The notes: generated from the letters alone by a model not told the origin. DNA of 64,000 nt from Rutidosis leptorrhynchoides (GCF_046630445.1 NC_092340.1:16346001-16410000), one strand, 5' to 3'; shown: positions 43,038-56,455, counted from the stretch's first letter. A program made the numbers and translations.

Positions 43038-44455
43038 CTTATGTTCACAACAAGCATACGGAGCGAATCGTGGGCCAATCGGAGTTTATTACTATGGGTC
43101 CGCATGGTTTGTTGTCTTTTCAAGGAAGGGTGTGGATGCCTAAGATGGGTGATTACCGACGAGTGCTACTTGATGAAGCACATAAGTCAAAATACCCCAT
43201 TCATCCGGGCGCGACGAAAATGTATCTTGACTTGAAGAAAGATTATTGGTGGCCGGGCATGAAACGTGATGTCGTAAAGTATGTTGAGCAATGTGTCACG
43301 TGTTTACAAGTAAAAGCCTAACACCAAAAGCCGAATGGTAAGTTGCAACCGTTAGAAATCCCGAAATGGAAATGGGAGCACATTACCATGGATTTCATTA
43401 CAAAGTTACCTAAAACGGCGAGAACCCAATTCGATTCGATTTGGGTTATAGTTGACCGATTGACAAAAAGCGCTTTGTTTCTTCCCATTAAAGAAGCGAT
43501 ATCGTCGGAGACCTTGGCTAAGTTGTTTATCAAGGAAGTGGTCTCGCGACATGGGGTTCCTATATCTATTATTTCGGATCGAGATACCCGTTTTACATCT
43601 CGGTTTTGGGAAAAGTTTCATGAAGATATGGGTACGCAATTGAAGTTGAGCACGGCGTATCATCCTCAAACGGACGGTCAAACCGAACGTACGAACCAAA
43701 CTTTGGAAGATATGTTACGGGCGTGCATCATTGACTTTGGTGGTAGTTGGGATGAGCATTTGCCTTTGGTGGAATTCTCGTACAATAATAGTTATCATAC
43801 TAGTATGCTTTATGGGCGTAGGTGTCGAACTCCCATTTGTTGGGGAGAAGTGGGTCAAAGAGAGATCGGGAGTACCGATTTGGTTTTAGAGACAAATAGC
43901 AAGATCGATTTGATTCGAGAACATTTGAAGAAGGCTCAAGATAGGCAAAAGTCGTATGCCGATAGACGTAGGCGATTGATAGAGTTCCAAGAAGGCGATA
44001 TGGTGATGCTTAAGGTTTCGCCATGGAAGGGTATTATTCGATTTCGAAAATGGGGAAAGTTAGCTCCTCGGTTTATTGGGCCGTTCAAGGTTTCAGCTCG
44101 TGTTGGTGAAGTAGCATATCGATTGGAATTACCCGAAGAGCTTGCGGGGATCCATAATACATTTCATGTTTCCCACCTCCGTAAGTGTCTTGCGGACGAT
44201 TCCTCATGGATGCCTTTAGACGAGATCGAGCTAAACAACAAGTTGGAATATGTCGAGGAACCGATTGCTATCCTTGACGAGAAGGTGAAAATGTTGAGGA
44301 ATAAAAAGGTGAGAACTTTCAAGGTTCAATGGCGGCGAAGTAAAGGTTCCGAGTTTACTTGGGAGCCCGAAGAGTTTGTCTTGGTTTATCTTCCTACTTG
44401 TCATGCGGCGTGGATTGCGAGGTCGCAATCCGGTTCAAGTGGGGGAGAGTTGTAA
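43038..44455 (+). pseudogene. pol: Element C pol, second part (integrase and chromodomain)
   Basis: Continues C's frame after element E: VHNKHTERIVGQSEF, then the HHCC finger (HKSKYPIHPG, CVTCLQVKA). A TAA at 43319-43321 replaces the Glu/Gln expected before HQKP. Integrase core: [22 protein letters not shown] seven-residue in-frame gap is seen where relatives read about SI[10 protein letters not shown] (here HTSMLYG, about 43798-43812). The chromodomain-like tail has [17 protein letters not shown]. The stop codon TAA at 44453 lies inside the right LTR, whose first bases are TGTAAG. Confidence 0.9.
44438..44450 (+). other. Polypurine tract of element C, inside the coding region
   Basis: AGTGGGGGAGAGT directly before TGTAAGATCC. 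It encodes the last residues of pol (SGGEL). Confidence 0.85.
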
Positions 44456-44708
44456 GATCCTGTTTTCTTTTGGTTTGGACGCCGTCCAAACATCTGGGAC
44501 GCCGTCCCATTATGAAGGCCTGGACGCCGTCCAAAAATTGGGGACGCCGTCCCATTATGAAGGACTGGACGCCGTCCAGAAATCTGGACGCCGTCCAGAT
44601 GATCTGTCGAGCCAGATTTGGGTTTTTAAATATTTTAGATGGGTAAATTGGTAATTTCACTTGGTGGACGAATTAAAGGCCTTAGGATCAGTTTGGTGAG
44701 CTCATTAC
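44451..44708 (+). repeat. Element C right (3') LTR, first part
   Basis: Matches 19654-19911 with two substitutions by eye, including the six palindromes (44477-44599). Cut by element D after ATTAC at 44704-44708. Confidence 0.95.
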
Positions 44709-46992
44709 TGTAGCGACCCCGACAAATCGTCAAATGACGGCGTCATCTACGTATGGTCCCATTACATGGTCGTAAGTCTTTATAACAAAGTTTGACCGAA
44801 AAGTATGTCGCATTCATTTCATAAATAAGGGTGTTTCAAAGTTTACAAAAGTAGTTTCCATAACAAGTACATAACAATGTTTAAAGTTTGTATGAAACAC
44901 GTGCGACACGATTAAAAGTAGTCAAAAAGACGCTCCACGTATGCAAGTATACTCGACATCCAACGCAAGTATCAAATAGTATGGGCGGAAGCATGTATCA
45001 CCTAAGTTCAAGGACCTGAGAAAAACATAGAGAATCTGTCAACGAAAACGTTGGTGAAATCATAGGTTTAAATAAGTAAATGAGTAATAGTAAGTTGAAC
45101 CACAAGATTTGCAACATCGATAAAGCCATAGTACATTCTAAAAGTTAATATTCACGAGCACCCAATTATCAAAGCTTAACGTTCCGTCCGTTGAATACCC
45201 CATCAATTAGTGCTAGAACAACACTGTTCCCGAAAATATATTTCATTCGTAAACGGTAGCGAACCGTTTGAATGAGGGTTTGTCAAACCCATATGGCCAT
45301 ATAACATAAGTTCTCGCTTACACCATCTGATGTAACTAATGATAATCGGATTGAGGATTTTCGTTCTAAACTCGTATGTAGAATGTTTGTTTTCCCGTTC
45401 TTGTGTTCACTTAGTTCAAAAGAATCGTTTATGTTTTCTCATCCCAAAAGTAAGTTTAAAAGAGTAAAAGTGGGACTATGATCTCACCTTTGATTGCAAG
45501 AGTGAAATAGTACTTCAACAAGTAAACGTGCAAAGAACAACGCTAGTCTCGACCTAAACAATTAGGTTGTATCAATAACGATAGTCACGAAGGGTCAAAG
45601 ATGTTCAATTAGTCCTATGGCTCAATACGACTCGATTAATATAGCATGTGAAGCAAATTGTCAAGTTTCATGCAAGATACAAGTATAAAAGCATGTTAGG
45701 AAGATTGCATAATTAATTGGTTAAGTTTGACAAAAAGTCAAACTTGGTCGGGTCAAAGTCAACAAAAAAGTCAACATGTTCGGGTCGGGTCCCGGACAAA
45801 TTTTCCATGCTAATTATTCATATACAAGTATATTAAAACAAGTTTCATGTGAATCGGAGGTCGGTAGCTAGTCAAACATTTCACGTTAAAAGGGACATGG
45901 AGGTCAGAATCTGTCCAGGCCATTTGGCGCGCCGCGCGGGGTAGGGTGCGCGCCGCGCGACCTGCAGTTCAGCTATTTTTCTGTCTTTCAAACTATGCAC
46001 GAGCCAAAACCAATTCTAACACAACTCTTGACCCGCAAACATTTATAGCGCCTATCATACATCGTTGGAAAGGTATTTTGACGAGGAATGCAATTAAACA
46101 CATATCATCAATCAAACTTCCACTTATAACAACCAAAAACCGCAATTAATGTTCCATAATCAATGCATACAAGTCAAAATTGCAATTTAATGATTTGGCA
46201 ACCAAATTACATGAACGATATGCCGTTTCGAAGGTAATTAAGCATACAACACAACCTAACACTTACAAGTAACATTAACAAGCATTTAATGCATCAAAAA
46301 TTCAATTTACTTCTATCAAACCCTAACCCAAAATCACAAATTCAACAATCTTGCATATGAAACTAATCCATGTCAACCTACATACCAATTTGAAGCTAGC
46401 GATGTTAGGAACACAATTAAAACATGAACTTTCATCATTCAACAACATATGAACACCTAAAACTCAAGATTAAGCAAGCATTCTTTCAATATGAACTAGT
46501 TACACCAAAATGGCAAGAACAAGCATACAAATCACATAATTATACTAGACTTGAGCCATAGACACTAATTAACAACCTTTTAATTCAAAAATCTCAAGAA
46601 CACATAAAATTAGTGGTTTTAGAAAGTTACCCAAATTTGATGAGGTCGGTATGGAATCGAAGAGGAGATCACGAGGAGTTCAAATATGTAATTTGTTTGG
46701 CAAGATGACCGCTAGCTCGATTTTGGATGATGAATCTTTGTATGGAAGTTGAGAGAAAAGTTGAAGTAGTAAGAGTGAAAGAGATGAGATTGAATGGATG
46801 AGGATGAGGGTTGACTCTTTGACCTAGTCAAAAGTTTCAACCCTTGGCAAGTTTGGTCCCTCAACTTTAAACCGGGTGCGGGAATTACCTAAACGAGATA
46901 ATTCAACGCATATTAACGGGATGTGTTATAAACATATAACGGAACTTAAATAGTTAAACGGAAAAGTAAACTGAAAAAGGCGGGATGTTACA
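44709..46992 (-). repeat. Element D 3' LTR (left on the map)
   Basis: Plus strand starts TGTAGCGACCCCG and ends GGGATGTTACA. Contains a GC-rich double palindrome at 45926-45960. A 67-codon open frame beside it is not a gene. Confidence 0.96.
45926..45960. repeat. Two GCGCGCCGCGC palindromes in D's LTR
   Basis: GCGCG-C-CGCGC occurs twice about 20 bases apart in otherwise AT-rich DNA. Identical pair at 53145-53179 in the other LTR. Confidence 0.9.
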
Positions 46993-47027
46993 TTACCTAC
47001 ACCTTAAAAGAAATTTCGTCCCGAAAT

Positions 47028-50000
47028 TTAGGTAGGCGTAGTAGTCGTTGTTCCTTCCTCGGAATCTGACGTTTCCGGAACCGGGAATAGATGAGGGTGT
47101 TTCTTTCGCATTTGATCTTCTCTTTCCCAAGTAAACTCGGGTCCTCTTTTGGCGTTCCAACGAACCTTAACAATCGGGATCCGGCTTTGTTTTAATTCCT
47201 TCTCGACGCAGTCCACAATTTCAACCGGTTCCTCCACAAAATGAAGTTTGTCATTAATAGTAAGCTCCTCGAGAGGAACGATGATATCGGGCTCGGCAAG
47301 ACATTTCTTCAAGTTAGATACATGAAAAGTAGGATGGACGGAGCTTAGTTGAGGCGGAAGATCCAAACGATACGCAACGGTTCCAACACGTTCTAAGATT
47401 TCGAAAGGGCCAACGTACCGCGGATTTAGTTTCCCACGTTTCCCAACACGGATGACACCTTTCCAAGGTGCGACTTTTAACATGACGCGGTCACCGACTT
47501 GAAATTCGAGGTCTTTGCGTCTTTTGTCGGTATAGCATTTTTGACGACTCCGGGCCGTCCGAAGCCTATCTCGGATTTGAAGAATCTTCTCGGTGGTTTC
47601 GTGAATGAGGTCGGGCCCGGAAATTTGCACGTCACCCACTTCGGCCCAACAAAGAGGAGAGCGACATTTTCGACCATATAACGCTTCAAAAGGTGCGGCC
47701 TTAATACTCGCGTGATAACTATTATTGTAAGAGAATTCGGCGAGAGGTAAGTGATTGTCCCAAGCTTTTCCAAAATCAACAACGCAGGCTCGTAACATAT
47801 CCTCTAAGGTTTGTATTGTACGTTCACTTTGCCCATCGGTTTGGGGATGATATGCGGTGCTCATGTCCAAACGCGTTCCCAGCGCTTCTTGTAACGTACG
47901 CCAAAATCTAGAAACGAAGCGACCATCTCGGTCGGAGATAATCGATAAAGGTACACCGTGTCGGGCTACAATCTCCTTAATGTATAGTCGTGCAAGTTTC
48001 TCCATTTTGTCGGTCTCTTTCATGGCGAGAAAGTGCGCGGATTTGGTGAGGCGATCGACAATGACCCAGATAGTATCATAACCGCCTGACGTTTTTGGTA
48101 GTTTGGTGATAAAATCCATCGTGATCCGTTCCCACTTCCATTGCGGGATCTCGGGTTGTTGAAGTAACCCGGACGGTCTTTGGTGTTCGGCTTTGACTTT
48201 AGCGCAAGTCAAACATTTGGCAACGTAAGTAGCGACTTCCTTTTTGATGTTCGGCCACCAATATCGTTCTTTAAGGTCGTGGTACATCTTATTGGCGCCG
48301 GGATGAATCGAGTATCGCGATTTGTGGGCTTCGTCTAGGATGAGGTTTCGTAAGTCGCCGTATCTAGGCACCCAAATTCTTCCGGCGTAATATCGAAGTC
48401 CGGTCTCCTTAACTTCGAATCGGGAGACGAGAATGTTTAAAAGTTCGCGTGCGATGTTGTTGTCTTTAAGAGCCTCCTCTTGGGCTACACGAATTTGGCT
48501 ATTAAGGTTGGAGTGAATGGTGATGTTTAAAGCTCGGACACGAAGAGGCACCGCTCTTTCCTTTCGACTTAAGGCATCGGCCACTACATTTGCCTTTCCG
48601 GGGTGATAACGAAGCTCGCAATTATAATCGTTCAAGGTCTCAATCCACTTTCGTTGTCTCATGTTTAGTTGCTTTTGATCGAAGATATGTTGGAGACTTT
48701 TGTGATCGGTAAAGATGGTACTTTTGGTACCAAGAAGATGATGTCTCCATAACTTAAGTGCAAAGATGACGGCACCGAGTTCAAGATCATGTGTCGTGTA
48801 GTTTCGTTCGTGGACTTTGAGTTGTCGAGAGGCATAAGCAATGACTTTCTTTCGTTGCATTAATACGCATCCATAACCATTTTTCGAGGCATCACAATAT
48901 ACAACAAAATCATCATTGCCTTCGGGAAGTGACAAGATAGGAGCGGTGATTAGCTTAGTTTTCAAGATTTGAAAAGCGGTTTCTTGTTCGGATGTCCAAA
49001 CGAATTTTCGTTCCTTGTGAGTTAACGCGGTTAGAGGGCGAGCGATTAAGGAGAAATCCTTGATGAATTTACGATAGTATCCGGCGAGACCCAAGAATTG
49101 ACGAATTTGAGTAGGAGTAGTAGGAGTCTCCCATTCACTAATGGCTTCGATTTTCGCGGGATCGACTTTAATGCCTTGATCACTTACAACATGACCGAGG
49201 AATTGAACTTCTTTCAACCAAAATTCACACTTGGAGAACTTGGCATAGAGTTGTTCTTTTCTCAAGAGTTCAAGCACGAGTCGGAGATGTTCTTTGTGTT
49301 CCTCTTCGTTTTTAGAATAGATCAAAATATCATCGATGAACACGATAACGAATTTGTCGAGGTAAGGTTTGCACACGCGGTTCATGAGATCCATGAACAC
49401 CGCCGGTGCGTTAGTGAGACCGAAAGGCATGACAAGGAACTCATAACTACCATAACGAGTCCGGAAAGCGGTTTTGGAGACATCTTCCCCCTTAACCCTT
49501 AGTTGATGATAACCCGAACGGAGATCGATTTTTGAATATACACGAGAACCTTGTAGTTGATCAAAGAGGTCATCGATGCGAGGAAGAGGATATCGGTTCT
49601 TAACCGTCAATTTGTTTAGTTCACGATAATCAATGCACATTCGTAGGGATCCGTCTTTCTTCTTGACGAACAAAATCGGAGCGCCCCATGGTGAATGGCT
49701 AGGTTGAATGAAACCACGGTCAAGTAACTCTTGGATTTGACTTTGTAATTCTTGTAATTCGGATGGAGCGAGTCTATATGGTGCACGCGCTACGGGTGCG
49801 GCTCCTGGAATAAGATCGATTTGAAATTCAACCGGTCGATGAGGTGGAAGACCCGGTAATTCTTCGGGAAATACATCGGAAAAGTCACTAACAATTGGCA
49901 CATCTTCGATACGCTTTTCGTCGGCCTCGACTTTCTTAACGTGAGCAAGAATCGCGAAACAACCCTTGCGAAGTAGCTTTCGAACTTTAAGGCACGAAAC

Positions 50001-51503
50001 GAGATTGAGTCCGGTGCAATTTTTGTCGCCATAGACAATCAATGGTTCACCATTCTCGATAGGAATTCGAATTGCGTGAAGATCGCAAAGAATGTGAGAT
50101 TTATTTTTGACCATCCAATTCATACCGATTATTACATCAAAACTCCCTAATTCCATGGGTATCAAGTCAATTTCAAATTCCTTACCCAAAATGTTCAAAG
50201 TACACCCCCGGTAATATGTGTCGGCACTTAAGAGTTTTCCGTCGGCCACTTCGATAGAATAAGTAGTATCTAAGGGGTGTGGTGGAGTGCAAAGAGTAGG
50301 AGCCAAAGTCTTAGACACAAAACATTTATCGGCACCCGAATCGAATAAGCAAGTAACATAAGTGTTGTTGAGAAGAAACGTACCCGTGACTAGTTCATTG
50401 TCATCTCGGGCTTCCTCGGTGTTGATGTTAAAGGCTCGGCCTCGGTTGTTGGGGTTGGTTTTCTTTTTCGGGCATTCGTTCTTATAATGGCCCGTTTGGC
50501 CACATTCGTAACAAGTGACCGTTTTTGGAGGATTGGGCCCCTTTCGAGCGACGGGGGCGGTGCTTGTGCAATTGTTGGCCCTATGACCAACTCCTTGGCA
50601 ACGGTGACAAATTAGCTTGTTACATTCGCCGTAATGATGTTTGTGGCACTTGTTGCACAAAGGTAAGTTTCCGACATAACCCTTCTTGCCGTCGTTGTTG
50701 AAGGGCTTTTTGGTGAAGGTGTTGTTGTTGTAGTTAGTTGATGGAGTGGCTTCCCATTTCCTTTTGTTGCCACCCGACTTGTCCTCGGCCTTAGGAGCCG
50801 GCACTACGATTTCTTCAACCGTTTCGATTAATTGATGAGCCATGTTCATAGCGGCTTGATGAGTAGCGGGTTTGGATGACATCACCCCTTGTTTGATGCT
50901 TTTTGGAAGACCGAGCATGTAGAGCTCAATCCTTTGAGATTCGGGGTTAACAAGATTAGGACACATCAAGGATAGTTCGGCGAAGCGTTGATTATAAGCT
51001 TTAAGATCGTTTCCGACCGCTTTCAAAGCTCTTAGTTCTTCCTCGAGCTTTCGGGTTTCTTCGCGCGGAAAGTATTCGACAATCATCTTTTCCTTCAAAT
51101 CGGCCCAAGAGAGGGCATGAGCTTCATCGGTACCCACCGATTGAACATAGGTGTTCCACCAGGTGAGAGCAACACCGGAGAACGTGTGGGTGGAGTATTT
51201 GACCTTGTCTTGATCCCGACAACCGCTTATGCTAAAGACGGCCTCGGTTTGTTCAAACCAACGAGTAAGCACAACCGGTCCACCGGTTCCATCATAAGTG
51301 TGAGGTTTGCACCCCATGAAAGCTTTGTAGGAGCATCCCTCGATTGAGTTACCGGCCCCATTGTTGTTGTTGTTGTTGTGGTTGTTGTTATTGTTATTGT
51401 TGTTGGAAGAGTGACCGGCCATGGCCGCATCTACGGCGGTAGCTATCATCCGTTCGAGAGCTTGTTCGGGAGTTTCGTTGCGGCGTACACGACGAGGAGC
51501 CAT
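47028..51503 (-). CDS. gag-pol: Element D gag-pol polyprotein, complete
   Basis: 1491 residues, starting [14 protein letters not shown]. The gag core is at about 60-230 ([15 protein letters not shown]), followed by a degenerate knuckle at about 283 ([12 protein letters not shown]) and two canonical ones ([28 protein letters not shown], to about 345). Protease is DSGAD with Asp 388, RT is FIDD at 722-725, and RNase H is YCDAS with Asp 871. Integrase has the HHCC finger at about 1055-1110, then D1130, D1191, E1227 (35 between the last two). The chromodomain-like tail is at about 1425-1475 ([14 protein letters not shown]). All catalytic residues are present with no stop or frameshift. The Asn run near residue 45 varies easily and has no assigned role. 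It makes the particle, copies the RNA and inserts the DNA. Chromodomain-type tails are thought to steer insertion to chromatin. Confidence 0.97.
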   Translation of the reverse strand: MAPRRVRRNETPEQALERMIATAVDAAMAGHSSNNNNNNNNHNNNNNNGAGNSIEGCSYKAFMGCKPHTYDGTGGPVVLTRWFEQTEAVFSISGCRDQDKVKYSTHTFSGVALTWWNTYVQSVGTDEAHALSWADLKEKMIVEYFPREETRKLEEELRALKAVGNDLKAYNQRFAELSLMCPNLVNPESQRIELYMLGLPKSIKQGVMSSKPATHQAAMNMAHQLIETVEEIVVPAPKAEDKSGGNKRKWEATPSTNYNNNTFTKKPFNNDGKKGYVGNLPLCNKCHKHHYGECNKLICHRCQGVGHRANNCTSTAPVARKGPNPPKTVTCYECGQTGHYKNECPKKKTNPNNRGRAFNINTEEARDDNELVTGTFLLNNTYVTCLFDSGADKCFVSKTLAPTLCTPPHPLDTTYSIEVADGKLLSADTYYRGCTLNILGKEFEIDLIPMELGSFDVIIGMNWMVKNKSHILCDLHAIRIPIENGEPLIVYGDKNCTGLNLVSCLKVRKLLRKGCFAILAHVKKVEADEKRIEDVPIVSDFSDVFPEELPGLPPHRPVEFQIDLIPGAAPVARAPYRLAPSELQELQSQIQELLDRGFIQPSHSPWGAPILFVKKKDGSLRMCIDYRELNKLTVKNRYPLPRIDDLFDQLQGSRVYSKIDLRSGYHQLRVKGEDVSKTAFRTRYGSYEFLVMPFGLTNAPAVFMDLMNRVCKPYLDKFVIVFIDDILIYSKNEEEHKEHLRLVLELLRKEQLYAKFSKCEFWLKEVQFLGHVVSDQGIKVDPAKIEAISEWETPTTPTQIRQFLGLAGYYRKFIKDFSLIARPLTALTHKERKFVWTSEQETAFQILKTKLITAPILSLPEGNDDFVVYCDASKNGYGCVLMQRKKVIAYASRQLKVHERNYTTHDLELGAVIFALKLWRHHLLGTKSTIFTDHKSLQHIFDQKQLNMRQRKWIETLNDYNCELRYHPGKANVVADALSRKERAVPLRVRALNITIHSNLNSQIRVAQEEALKDNNIARELLNILVSRFEVKETGLRYYAGRIWVPRYGDLRNLILDEAHKSRYSIHPGANKMYHDLKERYWWPNIKKEVATYVAKCLTCAKVKAEHQRPSGLLQQPEIPQWKWERITMDFITKLPKTSGGYDTIWVIVDRLTKSAHFLAMKETDKMEKLARLYIKEIVARHGVPLSIISDRDGRFVSRFWRTLQEALGTRLDMSTAYHPQTDGQSERTIQTLEDMLRACVVDFGKAWDNHLPLAEFSYNNSYHASIKAAPFEALYGRKCRSPLCWAEVGDVQISGPDLIHETTEKILQIRDRLRTARSRQKCYTDKRRKDLEFQVGDRVMLKVAPWKGVIRVGKRGKLNPRYVGPFEILERVGTVAYRLDLPPQLSSVHPTFHVSNLKKCLAEPDIIVPLEELTINDKLHFVEEPVEIVDCVEKELKQSRIPIVKVRWNAKRGPEFTWEREDQMRKKHPHLFPVPETSDSEEGTTTTTPT

Positions 51504-51913
51504 TGTTCCTTCAAAACAAAAGAATACCGTTGGTTAGTATTCTAAATAATACTAACCGTGATATGGGATAAAGATAGAGAGAAAATTATCCTTGACCCGC
51601 CTTAAATTCTTTATGTCATAATGTCGGTGTGTTCATATGAGTCACCGTAATATAATTTCCGGGAATCATATTACCCTAATTCATATGTGCATTCGACATT
51701 ACATCATATAGTCAAGGTGGCGTGTCAATTAAATTATACAACGCAAGATTTAGATAGGATAAGAGTAGATATGAGTAAGAGAGTTCGAGTATAAATGCAC
51801 AAATAGTCAAGTAATTCCTACGTCAAGTCTATATGCCGGTTGTAGTCTAGACTCACCAATGTACCCTAAGACTCGGGGTTGACACCAATGAACTCTAAAT
51901 CCCTACAACCAAG
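51504..51913 (-). other. Element D leader
   Basis: Untranslated minus-strand leader of about 410 bases between primer site and the gag start. No gene. Confidence 0.8.
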
Positions 51914-51925
51914 GCTCTGATACCA
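51914..51925 (-). other. Primer binding site of element D (initiator tRNA-Met)
   Basis: GCTCTGATACCA on the plus strand, two bases from the LTR that begins at 51928. Confidence 0.96.
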
Positions 51926-51927
51926 CT

Positions 51928-54211
51928 TGTAGCGACCCCGACAAATCGTCAAATGACGGCGTCATCTACGTATGGTCCCATTACATGGTCGTAAGTCTTT
52001 ATAACAAAATTTGACCGAAAAGTATGTCGCATTCATTTCATAAATAAGGGTGTTTCAAAGTTTACAAAAGTAGTTTCCATAACAAGTACATAACAATGTT
52101 TAAAGTTTGTATGAAACACGTGCGACACGATTAAAAGTAGTCAAAAAGACGCTCCACGTATGCAAGTATACTCGACATCCAACGCAAGTATCAAATAGTA
52201 TGGGCGGAAGCATGTATCACCTAAGTTCAAGGACCTGAGAAAAACATAGAGAATCTGTCAACGAAAACGTTGGTGAAATCATAGGTTTAAATAAGTAAAT
52301 GAGTAATAGTAAGTTGAACCACAAGATTTGCAACATCGATAAAGCCATAGTACATTCTAAAAGTTAATATTCACGAGCACCCAATTATCAAAGCTTAACG
52401 TTCCGTCCGTTGAATACCCCATCAATTAGTGCTAGAACAACACTGTTCCCGAAAATATATTTCATTCGTAAACGGTAGCGAACCGTTTGAATGAGGGTTT
52501 GTCAAACTCATATGGCCATATAACATAAGTTCTCGCTTACACCATCTGATGTAACTAATGATAATCGGATTGAGGATTTTCGTTCTAAACTCGTATGTAG
52601 AATGTTTGTTTTCCCGTTCTTGTGTTCACTTAGTTCAAAAGAATCGTTTATGTTTTCTCATCCCAAAAGTAAGTTTAAAAGAGTAAAAGTGGGACTATGA
52701 TCTCACCTTTGATTGCAAGAGTGAAATAGTACTTCAACAAGTAAACGTGCAAAGAACAACGCTAGTCTCGACCTAAACAATTAGGTTGTATCAATAACGA
52801 TAGTCACGAAGGGTCAAAGATGTTCAATTAGTCCTATGGCTCAATACGACTCGATTAATATAGCATGTGAAGCAAATTGTCAAGTTTCATGCAAGATACA
52901 AGTATAAAAGCATGTTAGGAAGATTGCATAATTAATTGGTTAAGTTTGACAAAAAGTCAAACTTGGTCGGGTCAAAGTCAACAAAAAAGTCAACATGTTC
53001 GGGTCGGGTCCCGGACAAATTTTCCATGCTAATTATTCATATACAAGTATATTAAAACAAGTTTCATGTGAATCGGAGGTCGGTAGCTAGTCAAACATTT
53101 CACGTTAAAAGGGACATGGAGGTCAGAATCTGTCCAGGCCATTTGGCGCGCCGCGCGGGGTAGGGTGCGCGCCGCGCGACCTGCAGTTCAGCTATTTTTC
53201 TGTCTTTCAAACTATGCACGAGCCAAAACCAATTCTAACACAACTCTTGACCCGCAAACATTTATAGCGCCTATCATACATCGTTGGAAAGGTATTTTGA
53301 CGAGGAATGCAACTAAACACATATCATCAATCAAACTTCCACTTATAACAACCAAAAACCGCAATTAATGTTCCATAATCAATGCATACAAGTCAAAATT
53401 GCAATTTAATGATTTGGCAACCAAATTACATGAACGATATGCCGTTTCGAAGGTAATTAAGCATACAACACAACCTAACACTTACAAGTAACATTAACAA
53501 GCATTTAATGCATCAAAAATTCAATTTACTTCTATCAAACCCTAACCCAAAATCACAAATTCAACAATCTTGCATATGAAACTAATCCATGTCAACCTAC
53601 ATACCAATTTGAAGCTAGCGATGTTAGGAACACAATTAAAACATGAACTTTCATCATTCAACAACATATGAACACCTAAAACTCAAGATTAAGCAAGCAT
53701 TCTTTCAATATGAACTAGTTACACCAAAATGGCAAGAACAAGCATACAAATCACATAATTATACTAGACTTGAGCCATAGACACTAATTAACAACCTTTT
53801 AATTCAAAAATCTCAAGAACACATAAAATTAGTGGTTTTAGAAAGTTACCCAAATTTGATGAGGTCGGTATGGAATCGAAGAGGAGATCACGAGGAGTTC
53901 AAATATGTAATTTGTTTGGCAAGATGACCGCTAGCTCGATTTTGGATGATGAATCTTTGTATGGAAGTTGAGAGAAAAGTTGAAGTAGTAAGAGTGAAAG
54001 AGATGAGATTGAATGGATGAGGATGAGGGTTGACTCTTTGACCTAGTCAAAAGTTTCAACCCTTGGCAAGTTTGGTCCCTCAACTTTAAACCGGGTGCGG
54101 GAATTACCTAAATGAGATAATTCAACGCATATTAACGGGATGTGTTATAAACATATAACGGAACTTAAATAGTTAAACGGAAAAGTAAACTGAAAAAGGC
54201 GGGATGTTACA
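51928..54211 (-). repeat. Element D 5' LTR (right on the map)
   Basis: 2284 bp, co-linear with 44709-46992. The differences seen are near 52009, 52507, 53312 and 54114. Followed by ATTAC. Confidence 0.96.
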
Positions 54212-54216
54212 ATTAC

Positions 54217-56053
54217 TTCATTTCTCAACCACCAAACATCATCCATTCATTCTAGAGAGAGAGGGGGTGGTTAAGTGTGAGAAAGCTTAAATCGGGGAAG
54301 AAGAAACTCATTTCGGGTTAGAACTCGGGAGTTAAAGTTGTTCATCTCCTCGTTAGCTTCGTTTTGATTGTTGTGGTAAGCCCTAAACTTGATTTCTCTA
54401 GTAAAAATGTTTAAGGGTTAGGGTTTGGGTTAATGTTGTACATAAAACCCATGTATGAGGGATTTGGGGGTTTTGGGTAAGTTTGGGTCATGAAGACCCA
54501 AATGGTGACTAACCTAGGGTTTTGAAAGGGTAAATGGTGTAGATGGGTCTTAAAGACCTAAGTAAATACTAATACACTTATAGTTAATGTTAGTGGGTGT
54601 GATTTGGGTTGTGGGTAACCCAAATGGGTGTGTTGACCTAGAAATGGGTCGAATGGGTCTTTGATGACCTAGGTTGTCTTGCATGTATGAAAACGAGTTA
54701 ACTTTGTGGTTAAAAGTGTGTTAAGACCTTAATTGGCTAAAGTTAGGGTTTTTGGTGAAGTTAACCCATTATTAGGGTTAAGGGTGCAAAATGGGTCGGG
54801 ATTGCACTTTGGGACAAAAGACTCTAGATTTTTGAGTGAGTTGCTTGACCGAATTGAGTTGTGAATTGATTATGTGCTAAAATGTAATAGGTACGTTACA
54901 TTGAAGTGGCAAGTTCGGTTATCTTTCACGAAGACTCTAAGGTGAGTGGAGTAATTATACGTATGTGTATATGACGTATTTATTTGTGGGTGTTATGGTA
55001 TGAACCATCGAGCCGGTAGTGCCATAATATGTGTGTGATCGAGTGTGAACCACGAGCCGGTAATAAACTAAGATGTGAACCACGAGCCGGTAGCATCGAG
55101 TGTGAACCACGAGCCGGTAGCACTATAAACTAAGATGTGAACCACGAGCCGGTAGCATCGAGTGTGAACCACGAGCCGGTAGCACTATAAAAGAGTATGA
55201 CTCAATTGCGTATGGTGTGAACCACGAGCCGGTAGCACCATAGCGTTATGGTTAACCATATTGAGATTGTTGATTGTTTGGCATATTGTTTAAATATATT
55301 GTGTTGAGTATATGCTAATGCGGTTTTGTGATAATGTGCGACTTGTTAAGTATTTCGGGTATGATGTTATGCTAATTTGAGTTTCAAGTTCGTACAAGGT
55401 ATTCGGTAATTGTGATTGCAAATAGATGGGTTATATATATGTATGTATAATTATTGCATTCACTAAGCTTTGCTTACCCTCTCGTTGTTTATTTTTTTTA
55501 TAGGCTCGGGCGTTGACAAGGGTAAGAGCGTTCAATTGGATTAGTGATCTCCCGCTTGTTTTGTTAGGGGATGCTTTTGGGTGTTAGCTTTTGGAGTTCG
55601 ACCGAGATTGGGTAGTTTAACCCCAAACACCATGCTCTAGTGTCGTTTGGAACTTAAACTTATATTTGGTCGAAACTTTTATTTTTGAACGAAACTCGTA
55701 AAATGGGCGATGTGGGCCCGTTGATGTAAAACTTGATTTGATGATGAAAATCTCTTAGTTTCATTTATATTGACTTGTGGTAAAAAGGTTTTCGTTTGAA
55801 AGTGTCGGGAAGCGGGTTTTCCGCTCGTGTGAGTTGGACCCGTGATCAGTGGCGGGAAGGCCATTGGGACGCCGTCCCAATTCCTTGGACGCCGTCCCAG
55901 TTGGTTGAGCTGGACGCCGTCCCAAAACTCTGGACGCCGTCCCACCCTTCTGAGCTGGACGTCGTCCAGGATTCTGGACGCCGTCCAGATGCACTGCCTT
56001 AAAAAGTTTTTTTTTGGTACGCGTTTTTGGGTTTATGAAGTCGGGTTGTTACA
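54217..56053 (+). repeat. Element C right (3') LTR, second part
   Basis: Resumes at TTCATTTCTCAACC and matches 19912-21816. Holds seven minisatellite copies (55001-55240) and six palindromes (55866-55988). Ends GGGTTGTTACA, followed by GTATA. Confidence 0.95.

Positions 56054-56119
<66 letters not shown>
56054..56119. repeat. (TA)n microsatellite at the right edge of element C
   Basis: About 32 TA units beginning in the target duplication GTATA, so C inserted at the edge of a TA array of B's LTR. Confidence 0.95.
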
Positions 56120-56121
<2 letters not shown>

Positions 56122-56287
56122 GGTTACAACACTCATTCGTGAATTGTTGGGAATAATCAAAGGGTGTTTGAATATATGAACATAGTTCCAAAAATTTTGA
56201 GATTCAACATTATAGACTTTGCTTATCGTGTCGATATCATATTAAGATTTAAGTTTAAATTTGGTCGGAAATTCCCGGGTCGTCACA
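56059..56287 (-). repeat. Element B upstream (5') LTR, terminal part
   Basis: After the TA array, sequence homologous to 302-472, ending GGGTCGTCACA. On the minus strand this is the LTR start TGTGACGACCC. Confidence 0.65.
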
Positions 56288-56455
56288 TAATCAAGCCCCC
56301 GAGCGCGAGACCTGGTACCGGGTGAATTGCGCATTATGCGCACCCTCTAGTCATACTCACTTTTTGAACAATTTGGCATGGCCATGAATTGAACCCGAGT
56401 GGTGTGCTTCATTGGGCAACTCGGTGACCAATCAGGCAAGCCTGGATGGTACTAG
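56288..56455 (-). mobile_element. Probable tRNA-derived SINE, minus strand
   Basis: The minus strand has ggtcaccgagttgcccaatg, then cactcgggttcaattcatgg (box B GGTTCAATTC), a body, and a 3' part reading gcaattcacccggtaccagg and gcgctcgggggcttgatta. This is the build of plant tRNA-related SINEs, and GC-rich against its surroundings. B's LTR begins right at its 3' end, so B may have inserted there. No clear target duplication of its own. Confidence 0.55.

Larger units (their letters stand above)
44709..54211 (-). mobile_element. Element D: intact Ty3/gypsy chromovirus (Tekay type), minus strand
   Basis: Two LTRs of exactly 2284 bp, target duplication ATTAC (44704-44708 and 54212-54216), minus-strand Met-tRNA primer site and one unbroken 1491-codon gag-pol frame. 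I count only about four substitutions between the LTRs (about 0.2%), so the insertion is very recent. Nothing needed for autonomous retrotransposition is visibly missing. It sits in the right LTR of element C and is the youngest layer of the nest. Confidence 0.97.
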
